The notes under the pieces are model-generated. The model was not told the DNA's origin. It worked only from the letters and a program-made list of their open reading frames with translations, and searched no databases. Both the position numbers and the translations under genes were made by a program. A stretch of DNA of 59,826 nt from Alphaproteobacteria bacterium (GTDB lineage: Bacteria; Pseudomonadota; Alphaproteobacteria; Caulobacterales; Aquidulcibacteraceae), in contig JAGWZE010000022.1 of NCBI GenBank assembly GCA_018969015.1, forward strand, positions 1 to 59,826. Direction: 5' to 3'. Shown here piece after piece: positions 23,878 to 32,416 of the stretch. Position 1 is the first letter of the stretch; every line of letters starts with the position of its first letter.

Positions 23878-26082
23878 ATGACTCACCCGCATTTGCGCCC
23901 CGCGACCGAGGCCCTGGCCGTCGAATTCGGCCTCTCGAAGGACGAATGGGGCCTTGTGCTCCAGAAGCTCGGCCGCACGCCGAACGTCACGGAGCTCGGC
24001 ATCTTCTCGGTCATGTGGAGCGAGCACTGCTCCTACAAGTCGTCGCGGGCGCATCTGGCGAAGTTCCCCACCAGCGGCCCGCGGGTGATCTACGGCCCGG
24101 GCGAGAACGCCGGCGCGGTCGATATCGGCGAAGGCCTCGCCTGCATTTTCAAGATGGAGAGCCACAACCACCCCTCCTTCATCGAGCCCTACCAGGGCGC
24201 GGCGACGGGCGTGGGCGGCATCCTGCGCGACGTGTTCACGATGGGCGCCCGCCCGGTGGCGCTGATGAACGCGTTGCGCTTCGGCGATCCCGAGCACCCC
24301 AAGACGCGCCGCCTCGTCGACGGCGTCGTGCGCGGCATTGGCGGCTACGGCAACTGCGTCGGCGTGCCGACCGTCGGCGGCGAGACGAACTTCCACCGCG
24401 GCTACAACGGCAACATCCTCGTCAACGCGATGGCGGTGGGCATCGCCAGGGCCGATCGCATCTTCACGAGCGCCGCGAAAGGCGCGGGCAATCCCGTCGT
24501 CTATGTCGGCGCCAAGACGGGCCGCGACGGCATCCACGGCGCGACGATGGCGTCGGCGGAATTCACCGAGGAGGCCGAAAGCCAGCGCCCGACGGTGCAA
24601 GTGGGCGATCCCTTCCTGGAAAAGCTGCTGATCGAAGCCTGCCTCGAACTGATGGAAAGCGACGCGATCGTCGGCATCCAGGACATGGGCGCGGCGGGCC
24701 TTACGTCCTCGTCCGTCGAGATGGCCTCCAAAGGCGGCGCCGGCATCGTGCTCGACATCGACGCGATCCCTGCGCGCGAAGAGAACATGAGCCCCTACGA
24801 GTTCATGCTCTCGGAAAGCCAGGAGCGGATGCTCATGGTGCTCAAGCCCGGCCGTGAAGCCGAGGCCGAGAAGATCTTCACGAAATGGGGCCTCGACGCC
24901 GCGGTGATCGGCCACACGACCGATACGGGCCGCCTCCAGCTCGTCTGGAAAGGCGAGACCGTGTGCGACCTGCCGCTTGGTCCGTTGGCGGACGAAGCGC
25001 CGAAGTACGAGCGCCCCTATCGCAAGCCGGAACCGCCGGCGGCGCTGGAGCCCACGGCCGTGCCGCCGATGCCCTTCCCCCTGGCGCTGACGAAGATCAT
25101 GTCCTGTCCGGACATGGCCTCGAAGCGCTGGATCTGGGAGCAATATGATCGCCACGTCATGGGCGACACGGTGCAGGACTCGAGCTCCGACGCCGCGATC
25201 GTGCGCCTGCACGGCTCGACGCGCGCGCTGGCGATCTCGTGTGACGTGACGCCCCGCTACGTGCAGGCCGATCCCTACGAGGGCGGCAAGCAGGCCGTCG
25301 CGGAGAACTGGCGCAACCTCACCGCCGTCGGCGCGACGCCGATCGCGATCACGGACAATCTCAATTTCGGCAATCCGCAACGCCCCGAGATCATGGGCCA
25401 GATCGTCGCCGCGATCGAAGGCATGGCGGAAGCCTGCCGCACGCTCGATTTCCCGGTCGTGAGCGGCAATGTCAGCCTCTACAACGAGACCAACGGGCAG
25501 GCGATCCCGCCGACGCCGGCGGTCGGCGGCGTGGGGCTGCTCGAAGACGTGCAACGCCGCGCCGATCTCGCCGGCATGAAGGAAGGCGACGTCCTGATCC
25601 TGGTCGGGCGTACGCACGGCGCGCTCGGATCGTCGCTCTATCTGCGCGAATGTTTCGGCCGCGAGGACGGCGCGCCGCCGCCCGTCGATCTCGCGCTGGA
25701 GAAGCGCACCGGCGATGTCGTCCGTGGACTGATCGAACGCGGCGCCGTGCACACCGTGCACGATCTCTCCGATGGCGGCCTCGCCTGCGCCGCGGCGGAC
25801 ATGGCGCTCGCCTCCGGCGTCGGCGTCTATCTCGAACCGCACGCCGCATTGCCCGCGCACGCGTGGCTGTTCGGCGAAGACCAGGCGCGCTACCTGATCG
25901 CCGTGGCGCCGCACGAGGCCGACGAGGTTTATGAGGCCGCCGAACGCGCCGGCGTCGACGCCGAGCCGGTCGGCGTCGCCGGCGGCTGCGAGATCGCCTA
26001 TGGCGACGAGGCCGTAGACCTTGCCGATCTGCGCGCCGCCAACGAAGGCTGGCTGCCGGCCTATATGGGCGGCGGCGTCTGA
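23878..26082 (+). CDS. purL: phosphoribosylformylglycinamidine synthase, large (PurL) subunit
   Basis: The 734-residue enzyme converts FGAR to FGAM in purine synthesis, using ATP and ammonia delivered from PurQ with PurS. It is the small bacterial PurL form. The N-terminal [17 protein letters not shown], the ATP-binding [19 protein letters not shown] and the repeated synthetase domain ([11 protein letters not shown] onward; [12 protein letters not shown]) are present. The length matches the family. purS and purQ are not in the window and should lie elsewhere. Downstream Uma2, bolA and grxD follow in the same direction; purL next to bolA and grxD is a common alphaproteobacterial arrangement. 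Confidence 0.97.
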   Translation: MTHPHLRPATEALAVEFGLSKDEWGLVLQKLGRTPNVTELGIFSVMWSEHCSYKSSRAHLAKFPTSGPRVIYGPGENAGAVDIGEGLACIFKMESHNHPSFIEPYQGAATGVGGILRDVFTMGARPVALMNALRFGDPEHPKTRRLVDGVVRGIGGYGNCVGVPTVGGETNFHRGYNGNILVNAMAVGIARADRIFTSAAKGAGNPVVYVGAKTGRDGIHGATMASAEFTEEAESQRPTVQVGDPFLEKLLIEACLELMESDAIVGIQDMGAAGLTSSSVEMASKGGAGIVLDIDAIPAREENMSPYEFMLSESQERMLMVLKPGREAEAEKIFTKWGLDAAVIGHTTDTGRLQLVWKGETVCDLPLGPLADEAPKYERPYRKPEPPAALEPTAVPPMPFPLALTKIMSCPDMASKRWIWEQYDRHVMGDTVQDSSSDAAIVRLHGSTRALAISCDVTPRYVQADPYEGGKQAVAENWRNLTAVGATPIAITDNLNFGNPQRPEIMGQIVAAIEGMAEACRTLDFPVVSGNVSLYNETNGQAIPPTPAVGGVGLLEDVQRRADLAGMKEGDVLILVGRTHGALGSSLYLRECFGREDGAPPPVDLALEKRTGDVVRGLIERGAVHTVHDLSDGGLACAAADMALASGVGVYLEPHAALPAHAWLFGEDQARYLIAVAPHEADEVYEAAERAGVDAEPVGVAGGCEIAYGDEAVDLADLRAANEGWLPAYMGGGV

Positions 26083-26114
26083 CGGGATCGGGCGCCGCGT
26101 GCTATCATGCGCGC

Positions 26115-26678
26115 ATGACGACCATCGCGGCCCCGGCGGAACGCCTCACCGACGACGAGTACGAGCGCCTCTCCAAACTGGGCGCTTTCGGTGATCGACG
26201 CACCGAGCTGATCGGCGGCAAGGTCGTGGAGATGAACGCGACCCATACGCTGCATGCGCTGACGCGCGACAAGGTTGCGTGGATGATCCGCGATTGCCTC
26301 ATCGCGATGAACTCACCGCTGTCCGTTATCCAGGAACTCTCCGTCCGCTTCGGTGGCGGCTTCTATCCCCTGCCGGACGTGCTGGTGTGGGACATGAAGC
26401 GGCTCGACGGCGCCGTGCTGGGGCCGGAGGCGAAGCTGATCGTCGAAGTCGCGGATGACACGCTTACGGACGATCTCGGCGTGAAGCGGGCCCACTACGC
26501 CGCAGCCGGCCTGCCGGAGTACTGGGTGGTCGATGTCCGGGGGCATGTCGTGCATCAGTTCGCCGCCCCGCGGGACGGCGCCTACGCCGCCGCCCTACAG
26601 CACGCCTACGGCGCCCGCATCGCCAGCTTGACGCTGCCCGGCGTCGTGGTCGACACATCGGCCCTTCCCAGCGTGTGA
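26115..26678 (+). CDS. Uma2/DUF820-family putative restriction-like endonuclease
   Basis: This is a 187-residue protein with the Uma2 fold (PD-(D/E)XK). It has LSKLGAFGDRRTELIGGKVV, PLPDVLVWD (catalytic Asp), KLIVEVADDTL (Glu of the E-x-K position) and KRAHYAAAGLPEYWVVDVR. Uma2 proteins are numerous in cyanobacteria and sporadic in proteobacteria, and their role is unknown. It sits inside the conserved purL-bolA-grxD block, which suggests insertion of an accessory gene between housekeeping genes. Confidence 0.9.
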   Translation: MTTIAAPAERLTDDEYERLSKLGAFGDRRTELIGGKVVEMNATHTLHALTRDKVAWMIRDCLIAMNSPLSVIQELSVRFGGGFYPLPDVLVWDMKRLDGAVLGPEAKLIVEVADDTLTDDLGVKRAHYAAAGLPEYWVVDVRGHVVHQFAAPRDGAYAAALQHAYGARIASLTLPGVVVDTSALPSV

Positions 26679-26687
26679 GCCCGCCCC

Positions 26688-26921
26688 ATGCCCATGTCCG
26701 GCCCCGATATCGAAGCGCATCTGCGCGAGGCCTTCCCCGACGCCGACATCGAGCTGGTCGATCTGGCGGGTGACGGCGACCACTGGAAAGCGATCGTCGC
26801 CTCCGCCGCATTCTCGGGAAAGACGCGGGTGGCGCAGCACCAGATGGTCTACGCCGCGCTCAAGGGGAAAATGGGCGGCGTGCTGCATGCGCTGGCCGTG
26901 GAGACCCGCGCCAAACCGTGA
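26688..26921 (+). CDS. bolA: BolA-family protein
   Basis: The 77-residue protein shows the BolA fold: [20 protein letters not shown], then [19 protein letters not shown] with the invariant His region and the C-terminal LHALAVET. BolA-like proteins bind a shared [2Fe-2S] cluster with monothiol glutaredoxins and act in iron sensing and Fe-S delivery. The next gene is exactly such a glutaredoxin (CGFS), so the two probably form the known BolA-Grx4 complex. Confidence 0.93.
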   Translation: MPMSGPDIEAHLREAFPDADIELVDLAGDGDHWKAIVASAAFSGKTRVAQHQMVYAALKGKMGGVLHALAVETRAKP

Positions 26922-26998
26922 GCGCGCAGAGCGCGGTCCGGTCGCAATTGCGGCGCGGCCGCCCCGCTCTTACATTCGACGAAACAGGAGCCCGCCCC

Positions 26999-27334
26999 AT
27001 GACGGACCAAGCCGTCCTCGACGACATCAAAGCGACGATCGACGCCCATGACGTGGTCTTGTTCATGAAGGGCGACAAGCGCCTGCCGCAATGCGGCTTC
27101 TCGGGCCTCGTCGTGCAGGTCCTGAACCACCTCGGCGTCGACTTCCACACCGTCAACGTCCTGGCCGATCCGGACGTGCGGCAGGGCATCAAGGACTTCT
27201 CGAACTGGCCGACGATCCCGCAGCTCTACGTCAAGGGCGAGTTCGTGGGCGGCGCCGATATCGTGCGCGAGATGTTCGAGCAGGGCGAACTGCGCCCGTA
27301 CCTCGCCGAGAAGGGCGTTTTGGAAGCGGCCTGA
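26999..27334 (+). CDS. grxD: monothiol glutaredoxin, Grx4 type
   Basis: The 111-residue protein has the CGFS active site at residues 32-35 ([16 protein letters not shown]), preceded by VVLFMKGD, and the glutathione-binding [16 protein letters not shown] and GADIV motifs. It ligates a bridging [2Fe-2S] cluster with glutathione and partners BolA, encoded 77 bases upstream. The start MTDQAV was chosen over an upstream one at 26918 to match family length. It ends convergently with the pseudo-receiver gene. Confidence 0.95.
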   Translation: MTDQAVLDDIKATIDAHDVVLFMKGDKRLPQCGFSGLVVQVLNHLGVDFHTVNVLADPDVRQGIKDFSNWPTIPQLYVKGEFVGGADIVREMFEQGELRPYLAEKGVLEAA

Positions 27335-27368
27335 GCGGCACGCGCGCCCGGCGCGCCGGGCCCGCCGA

Positions 27369-27902
27369 TCAGACCCGGTCCTCGAACTCGTAGCGCGTCT
27401 TGTGGGAGGCATGGACGTAGCCCGCCCAAACGGTGCGGCGCTCGTCCTTGAGCCACGTCATCGGCTTGCGTCGACGGCACGGGCCGACATAGCCGGCCAC
27501 GTTCACGAACGGCCGCCCCACGAACACCGCCCGATGCAGCAGGGCCTGCACCACGCGCACCGTCGTCGGCAACGCGATCATCTCGTGCGCCCCGGCGTTC
27601 AACGCCAACTGGACGACCTTCAGGTCCGCATTGGCCTTGGCCATGATCACCGGCAGGAACGGGTTGGCGCCATGCGCCCCGCGGCGGATGGCGCGCAACA
27701 GGTCCAGCGTCGGCTGGCCGCCCAGCGTGAAGCCGAGGATGCCGACATCCGGCTCAGCATGCGCACACAGGCTGAGATAATCGCTCACCGTGTTCGCAGT
27801 GCGGATGGCGCGCACGCCGGACGCAATGAGCGCGGCGCGCATGAGTTCGGCTTCGCTCGGGTTCAGGCCGATCAGAACCTCGAGGTCTCGAACGTCCTCC
27901 AT
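27369..27902 (-). CDS. pseudo-receiver (CheY-fold) protein lacking phosphorylation residues
   Basis: This 177-residue protein has the strand and helix spacing of a response-regulator receiver domain: EVLIGLNPSEAELMRAAL, PDVGILGFTLGGQPTLDLL, PVIMAKANADLKVVQLALNA. The catalytic positions are lost. The acidic pair is replaced (GLNPSE), the phospho-acceptor Asp is Gly57 (ILGF instead of LLDL) and the conserved Lys near the end is Leu (IALPTT). The C-terminus YVGPCRRRKPMTWLKDERRT carries a GPxRRR...ER tail seen on some alphaproteobacterial receiver proteins. It presumably works as a phosphorylation-independent binding protein. The start follows GGGGGGA. Confidence 0.75.
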   Translation of the reverse strand: MEDVRDLEVLIGLNPSEAELMRAALIASGVRAIRTANTVSDYLSLCAHAEPDVGILGFTLGGQPTLDLLRAIRRGAHGANPFLPVIMAKANADLKVVQLALNAGAHEMIALPTTVRVVQALLHRAVFVGRPFVNVAGYVGPCRRRKPMTWLKDERRTVWAGYVHASHKTRYEFEDRV

Positions 27903-27979
27903 GGTCCCCCCTGTCTGCACGCATTCAGATCGGGAGCGTTGATGGACCATGCCGCATTGCGGCAAGGTTAACGCGCTGA

Positions 27980-29563
27980 TCAGGCGGCGCTTTCCTGCGC
28001 ATCCGGCCCGCGCGCCTGCTTGGCCCGCAAGCGGTTGAGGGCGCCCACATAGGCCTTGGCGCTGGCGACGAGCGTGTCAGCGTCGGCCGCCCGCGCCACA
28101 CCGGCGCGGCCACCTTCCATCAGACGCACGCTCACTTCGGCCTGCGCGTCCGTGCCCTCGGTGACCGCGTGGACCTGATAGAGCTCCAGCGAGGCCTCGT
28201 GCGGCGCGATAACACGGATCGCGTTGAAGATGGCGTCGACGGGCCCGTTGCCGCGCGCCGTCGCCCACTTTTCTTCGCCGTCGACGACGAGGTCGATCTC
28301 GGCCGTTTGCGGACCATCGGTGCCGGCGACGACGCGCAGGCGGCGCACCTGGATGGCGTCCTGCCCGTGCGCGATCTGGTCATCCACGAGCGCGCTGATG
28401 TCGTCGTCGTAGACGTGGCGCTTGCGGTCGGCGAGTTCCTTGAACCGAACGAACGCATCCTGGAAGGCGTTCTCGGAGAGCTCGTAGCCCAGGCTTTTCA
28501 GCTTGTCCTTGAAGGCCGCGCGGCCCGACAGCTTGCCCAGCACCAGGCTCGTCGATCCCTGCCCGACATCTTCGGGGCGCATGATTTCATAGGTCTCGGC
28601 GTTCTTGAGCATGCCGTCCTGGTGGATGCCGCTCTCGTGCGCGAACGCGTTCTTGCCGACGATCGCCTTGTTGTACTGCACGGGGAAGCCGGTGATGCGG
28701 CTCACCATCTGGCTCGCGCGCATCAGGCGCGTCGAGTCGATCTGCGTCGCGTAGCCGAGCGCGTCGCCGCGCACGCGCAACGCCATCACGATCTCCTCCA
28801 GCGCGGCGTTGCCGGCGCGCTCGCCAAGGCCGTTGACGGCGCACTCGATCTGGCGCGCCCCGCCCTGCACGGCGGCGATGCTGTTGGCGACGGCGAGGCC
28901 GAGATCATTGTGGCAGTGGGCGGAGAAAACCACACCGTCCGCCCCCGGAACGTTCGCGATCAGATCCTCGAAAATGGCCCGATACTCGTCGGGAAACGAG
29001 TAGCCGACGGTGTCGGGGATGTTGATCGTCGTTGCGCCGGCGCGGATCGCGGCCTCCACGCAACGTCGCAGGAAATCACGCTCGGTCCGCGTCGCGTCTT
29101 CGGCGCTCCACTCCACGTCGTCGGTGAAGCCGCGCGCGTGGGTGACGCTCGCCGTCACCGCATCGAGCACGGCGGCCGGCTCCATCTGAAGCTTGTGCTT
29201 CATGTGGATGGGCGAGGTGGAGATGAAGGTGTGGATGCGGAACCGCGCCGCGCCTTTCAGCGCCTCGGCGGCGCGGGAGATGTCCTTCTCGCCGGCGCGC
29301 GACAGGCCGCACACGACGGAATTGCGGACGACGCCGGCGACCGCGCGCACGGCCTCGAAATCGCCCTGGCTGGAGATCGGGAAGCCCGCCTCGATCACGT
29401 CGACGCCCATCTGATCGAGCGTTTGGGCGAGTTCGACCTTCTCCGACAGGGTCATGGCGGCGCCGGGCGATTGCTCGCCGTCGCGCATGGTGGTGTCGAA
29501 GATGCGGACGTGGTCGCGGGTCGTGGCGCGCACGGGGGCGGCGGCGGAAGACGGGGTGGGCAT
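27980..29563 (-). CDS. leuA: 2-isopropylmalate synthase
   Basis: This 527-residue enzyme condenses acetyl-CoA with 2-oxoisovalerate, the first step of leucine synthesis. The catalytic TIM barrel opens with RIFDTTMRDGEQSPGAAM and has the metal and catalytic motif HCHNDLGLAVANS with GLGERAGNAALEEI. The C-terminal part (from about 400) is the LeuA allosteric domain that binds leucine. The length is normal for LeuA type 1. It is preceded by a Leu-rich leader peptide and a hairpin that covers its ribosome-binding site, so expression should respond to leucyl-tRNA level. No other leu genes follow; ilvC and ilvN lie 7-12 kb away. Confidence 0.96.
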   Translation of the reverse strand: MPTPSSAAAPVRATTRDHVRIFDTTMRDGEQSPGAAMTLSEKVELAQTLDQMGVDVIEAGFPISSQGDFEAVRAVAGVVRNSVVCGLSRAGEKDISRAAEALKGAARFRIHTFISTSPIHMKHKLQMEPAAVLDAVTASVTHARGFTDDVEWSAEDATRTERDFLRRCVEAAIRAGATTINIPDTVGYSFPDEYRAIFEDLIANVPGADGVVFSAHCHNDLGLAVANSIAAVQGGARQIECAVNGLGERAGNAALEEIVMALRVRGDALGYATQIDSTRLMRASQMVSRITGFPVQYNKAIVGKNAFAHESGIHQDGMLKNAETYEIMRPEDVGQGSTSLVLGKLSGRAAFKDKLKSLGYELSENAFQDAFVRFKELADRKRHVYDDDISALVDDQIAHGQDAIQVRRLRVVAGTDGPQTAEIDLVVDGEEKWATARGNGPVDAIFNAIRVIAPHEASLELYQVHAVTEGTDAQAEVSVRLMEGGRAGVARAADADTLVASAKAYVGALNRLRAKQARGPDAQESAA

Positions 29564-29569
29564 GGAAAA

Positions 29570-29622
29570 GCGCCTCGGATCAGGAAGAGAGCAAACGCGT
29601 GAACGGCCATCCCCCGAGGCGC
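29570..29622 (-). promoter_or_regulatory. attenuator-like hairpin covering the leuA ribosome-binding site
   Basis: On the minus strand GCGCCTCGG (29622-29614) pairs perfectly with CCGAGGCGC (29578-29570), followed by TTTT and then the leuA ATG. The 3' arm contains GAGG, the only Shine-Dalgarno-like sequence at the right distance. The structure could act as an intrinsic terminator, as an SD blocker, or both. The 35-base loop is long, so alternative pairings with the leader region are likely. Confidence 0.65.
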
Positions 29623-29646
29623 GGGCCGCTTCCGATGAAGCGACGC

Positions 29647-29715
29647 CTACCGCGCCCGGGGGCCGCTAAGGCGCCCGGCGAGGAGCGGAAGGAGGAGAAG
29701 CAGATCGTTGCTCAC
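29647..29715 (-). CDS. leuL: leu operon leader peptide
   Basis: A 22-codon frame starting with GTG reads MSNDLLLLLPLLAGRLSGPRAR and ends with TAG 84 bases before leuA. Eight of 22 codons are Leu, five of them consecutive, using CTG, CTT and CTC. This is the hallmark of an amino-acid-operon attenuator: ribosome stalling at Leu codons when charged tRNA-Leu is low would change downstream RNA folding. No ribosome-binding site is seen; a TATAAG lies seven bases before the GTG, so the transcript may begin at or near the start codon (leaderless), as known for trpL of some alphaproteobacteria. It is too short for usual gene calling. Confidence 0.8.
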   Translation of the reverse strand: MSNDLLLLLPLLAGRLSGPRAR

Positions 29716-29721
29716 AAGGGG

Positions 29722-29727
29722 CTTATA
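29722..29727 (-). promoter_or_regulatory. candidate -10 element of the leuL-leuA promoter
   Basis: TATAAG on the minus strand ends six bases before the leuL GTG, placing the expected transcription start at the leader start codon. The matching -35 region is poor (TAGATT at 17 bases), so this is tentative. Confidence 0.4.
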
Positions 29728-29826
29728 GCGTCCCGTCGCGCAAAAATCTACCCCGCGCCGCGCGGGGGCGACGCCTAATGACCGGCAGGCGTCCGCTGCT
29801 CGATCGGCGGCGCGGCCTTGCGCGGG

Positions 29827-30525
29827 TCAGCTCCGCCCTTTCCGGACGAGCGGCCGGACCACGAACACGATCACCAGCCACACCACCGCCGCCGCCGCGA
29901 GGAACACCAGCGCGCCGGCGTTGCGCCCGGTGAACAGTTCGCCCAGCCCGTGCCCGGCAAACGCCACCAGCACGATCTTCGGCACGATGCCCACGCCCGT
30001 GCCGCCGGCGAACCAGGACGCCCGCATCCCCGTCGCCCCCAGCGCCATGTTGACCAGGATGAACGGCCCGGACGGCACCAGCCGGATCACGAGGGCGGCG
30101 AGAAAGGCGTTGTCCTTCACCGTATCGGCGATGCGCTGCACGAGATCGCCGCCGAGCCGCGTGAGCCCCTGCGCGCCCGAAACCCGCCCCAGGAAGAAGC
30201 CGACCAGCGCCGAGATCATCGTCGCCAGCCACGACAGGACGATGCCCTCCGACGGCCCGAACACCGCGACCGTCGCCGCGATCAGGGCGATCTGCGGCGC
30301 GCCGATGAAGGCGAGCACGGTGAACACGCCCGTCACCGCCGCCGGCGCCCACCAGGCGCCGCGCAGGTCTTTGAGCACGTCCGCGACCCATCCCTGGTTC
30401 ACGTCCAGGAAGAAGATCCCGGCCGTGAGGATCACCCCCGCCGCGCCGAAGAGCAGCGTGGACACCCACAAGGCCCGCGCGGCGCGGGCGTCCATTTCGG
30501 TGAAGAAGCGCCAGAACTTGGACAA
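29827..30525 (-). CDS. TVP38/TMEM64 (DedA-like) membrane protein
   Basis: This is a 232-residue inner-membrane protein with five to six hydrophobic segments. The pattern of the VTT/SNARE-associated domain is present: FIGAPQIALIAATVAVFGPS, then LVIRLVPSGPFILVNMALGA. Family members are proposed lipid scramblases or flippases. The Arg-Leu-Val-Pro segment with its Pro is conserved. It lies alone between leuA and an esterase gene on the same strand. Confidence 0.88.
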   Translation of the reverse strand: MSKFWRFFTEMDARAARALWVSTLLFGAAGVILTAGIFFLDVNQGWVADVLKDLRGAWWAPAAVTGVFTVLAFIGAPQIALIAATVAVFGPSEGIVLSWLATMISALVGFFLGRVSGAQGLTRLGGDLVQRIADTVKDNAFLAALVIRLVPSGPFILVNMALGATGMRASWFAGGTGVGIVPKIVLVAFAGHGLGELFTGRNAGALVFLAAAAVVWLVIVFVVRPLVRKGRS

Positions 30526-30592
30526 CGGGACGATCCGGGGGCCGTCGAGATCGAAGACGGCGCGCGCCTCGTGGCCCGCCTGCGCCTTCGGG

Positions 30593-31492
30593 TCAAGCCG
30601 GCGCGGCGCCCCATCGGCGCAACGCGGCGAAGATCGCGGCCGTCGGTTCGTCGCCGGGCTTGCCGATATCGCGGTTGATGCTCGCGTGCGTCTTGCCCCG
30701 GCAGAGCGTCACCGTGGCCTCCCCGCCCGCCCGGCGGATCGCCTGGCCGAGCTCCTGCGACTGGCGCGTGGCGTCGGGGCGCGGCGTGTGGAGGATCAGG
30801 AACGGCGGCGGCGGCGACGCAGCCGTCACCTGCCAGACGGGCGAGGCGTCGCGCCACACCGCCGGATCGGTTCCGAACGCGCCCTCGTACATGTCGCCGA
30901 GGAACCCGCGCCGGGCCTGCACGGCCGGGGCCTGGGTGGTGACGTCGTAGCCCGCGCCGTCGAGCAGGATCGCCCCGGCAAGATCGCGCGGCTTGCGCTC
31001 GTGCGCGCCGAGCCGACGCGGATCCGTCGCCACCAGCGCGGCGAGGTGCGCGCCGGCGGAGTGCCCCATCACCACGATGCGCCGCGGATCGCCGCCCTGC
31101 GCAGCGGCGTTGTCGAACAGCCAGGCCAGCGCGGCGGCGACGTCCTCGACATGCGCGGGATGCGTAACGGCGGGCGAGAGCCGGTAATTGAGGCTCGCAT
31201 AGAGATAGCCGCGCTCGGTGAAGGCGCGCGCCTTTTCGGCGCCGGCGCCGGCAAGCGCCTTGTCGCCGATGCGCCAGCCGCCGCCATGGATGAACGCCAC
31301 GATCGGCCGCCCCTGGCCGGGCGCGCCATAGAGATCGAGGCTCTGAAGATCGGGATCGACGCCCGGGCTCGACGCATAGCGATAGGTGCGCGGCGCACCC
31401 GCGAGGCGCCGCGCCTGTCCGGAGGCGGGCGGAACGATGGCGACGGCGGCGGCAGCGGCGGCCAGTCCGGCCAGGAGATCACGACGTTTCAT
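30593..31492 (-). CDS. secreted or anchored alpha/beta-hydrolase (esterase)
   Basis: The 299-residue protein starts with an RR-containing signal-like segment (MKRRDLLAGLAAAAAAVAIV), possibly a Tat substrate. The oxyanion motif HGGGW is at residues 69-73 and the nucleophile is Ser145 in MGHSAGAHLAAL. The His is in GKTHASINRDIG; the acid is probably the Asp in HTPRPDATRQS. The pattern is that of the BD-FAE/carboxylesterase group related to kynurenine formamidase. The substrate is unknown. The export signal suggests that it acts in the periplasm. Confidence 0.88.
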   Translation of the reverse strand: MKRRDLLAGLAAAAAAVAIVPPASGQARRLAGAPRTYRYASSPGVDPDLQSLDLYGAPGQGRPIVAFIHGGGWRIGDKALAGAGAEKARAFTERGYLYASLNYRLSPAVTHPAHVEDVAAALAWLFDNAAAQGGDPRRIVVMGHSAGAHLAALVATDPRRLGAHERKPRDLAGAILLDGAGYDVTTQAPAVQARRGFLGDMYEGAFGTDPAVWRDASPVWQVTAASPPPPFLILHTPRPDATRQSQELGQAIRRAGGEATVTLCRGKTHASINRDIGKPGDEPTAAIFAALRRWGAAPA

Positions 31493-31565
31493 GCGTCTTG
31501 AACGTAGCGGCCGACGACTTCCGTCGAAAGCGCCGGCCGGCCCCGCGGGGCCGTGCGCGCCGCGA

Positions 31566-32036
31566 CTAGTCCGCGTCGTCGAGCGCCACGTCGCGCAGCG
31601 CCGTGACGGCCGAGGGCAGGATAAGCGTCAGAAAGAACAGCACCAGCAACAGGTTGCGCAGCACCTGCGCGCTGGCCAGATCCGTAATTTCCGCGCCGAA
31701 CCATCCGGCCAGCAGGACGAGCGCCAGCACACGGAACGACTGGATGTACGCCTGGTCGCGCTCGGCCGCCTGCCGTTCGTCCAACATGGCGGCCGGCGCG
31801 TTCGCCCAGAACCCGTAGGTCCCCACGAACAGGACGATCCCGCAGACGACCCCGGCGAGCGCCGCGAGCGCGGAGACCACTTCGACGACGCCGGACTCGG
31901 ACGGCAGCGCGAACTTCAAGGCAAACCAAAGGGGCAGCCCGCCGAGGGCGACGACCGCCAACGCCTTCCCGGTCCTGGGGCCGTGGCGAAAGGTCGGCTT
32001 CGGCGCTCCTTTCGCGGGAGAGGACGTGTCACGCAT
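31566..32036 (-). CDS. four-helix membrane protein paired with an XRE regulator
   Basis: This 156-residue protein has hydrophobic segments around residues 25-41, 53-76, 102-116 and 127-143. No family is certain; the layout resembles DUF2178-like membrane proteins often encoded after a small HTH regulator in bacteria and archaea. It overlaps the upstream XRE gene by eight bases and must be co-translated with it. The membrane protein may sense a signal and hold or release the regulator, but this is inferred only from the pairing. Confidence 0.75.
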   Translation of the reverse strand: MRDTSSPAKGAPKPTFRHGPRTGKALAVVALGGLPLWFALKFALPSESGVVEVVSALAALAGVVCGIVLFVGTYGFWANAPAAMLDERQAAERDQAYIQSFRVLALVLLAGWFGAEITDLASAQVLRNLLLVLFFLTLILPSAVTALRDVALDDAD

Positions 32037-32280
32037 TGGTTGCTCCTTGGGAACGGGCGCCCAGCTGCTCGGAGAGCGGCGGGAACGGGGACAATGAAAA
32101 CAAGGCTTCCACCGGAACGCCGAACGTCTGCGCCAGCTTGAGGGCGAGTTCGCAGCTGGGCTGGTAGTCGCCGCGTTCGATGAACCCGATCGTCTGCGGG
32201 TTCACGCCAACGGCGGCGGCCAACTCCTTCCGGGAGAGACCCTTTTCGGCGCGAAACAGGCTTATGCGGTTGTGAACCAT
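32029..32280 (-). CDS. XRE-family HTH transcriptional regulator
   Basis: The 83-residue protein is a Cro/CI-type helix-turn-helix domain: FRAEKGLSRKELAAAVGVNP then QTIGFIERGDYQPSCELALK. The signature resembles the small regulators (YozG/SinR-like) with the IERG.Y.PS motif. It overlaps the membrane-protein gene by eight bases. A perfect 14-base palindrome lies 25 bases upstream of the start, a plausible autoregulatory operator. Confidence 0.92.
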   Translation of the reverse strand: MVHNRISLFRAEKGLSRKELAAAVGVNPQTIGFIERGDYQPSCELALKLAQTFGVPVEALFSLSPFPPLSEQLGARSQGATNA

Positions 32281-32304
32281 TATGTTATGGTTCTACATCA
32301 TTCG

Positions 32305-32318
32305 TTGCGTATACGCAA
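32305..32318. promoter_or_regulatory. 14-base perfect palindrome, candidate operator for the XRE protein
   Basis: TTGCGTATACGCAA reads the same on both strands and sits 25 bases upstream of the XRE start in an AT-richer patch. Its size and place suit a Cro/CI-type dimer. Confidence 0.6.
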
Positions 32319-32416
32319 TAGGCCATTCGCGAAGAGTGCGTCGCGCCCGCCGTGGGCCGGTTCCGGTTGTCTCCGACCTCCTGCAACGCGCGGGGCGCCC
32401 GCGGGCTGAATTGCGG

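Noticed and set aside
23815-25914. 699-codon minus-strand frame across purL
   Set aside because: It lies fully antisense to purL and has His/Arg/Asp-rich shadow composition without motifs.
27346-27361. GCCCGGCGCGCCGGGC palindrome between grxD and the pseudo-receiver gene as a bidirectional terminator
   Set aside because: No T-run on either side and such GC palindromes are frequent in this DNA.
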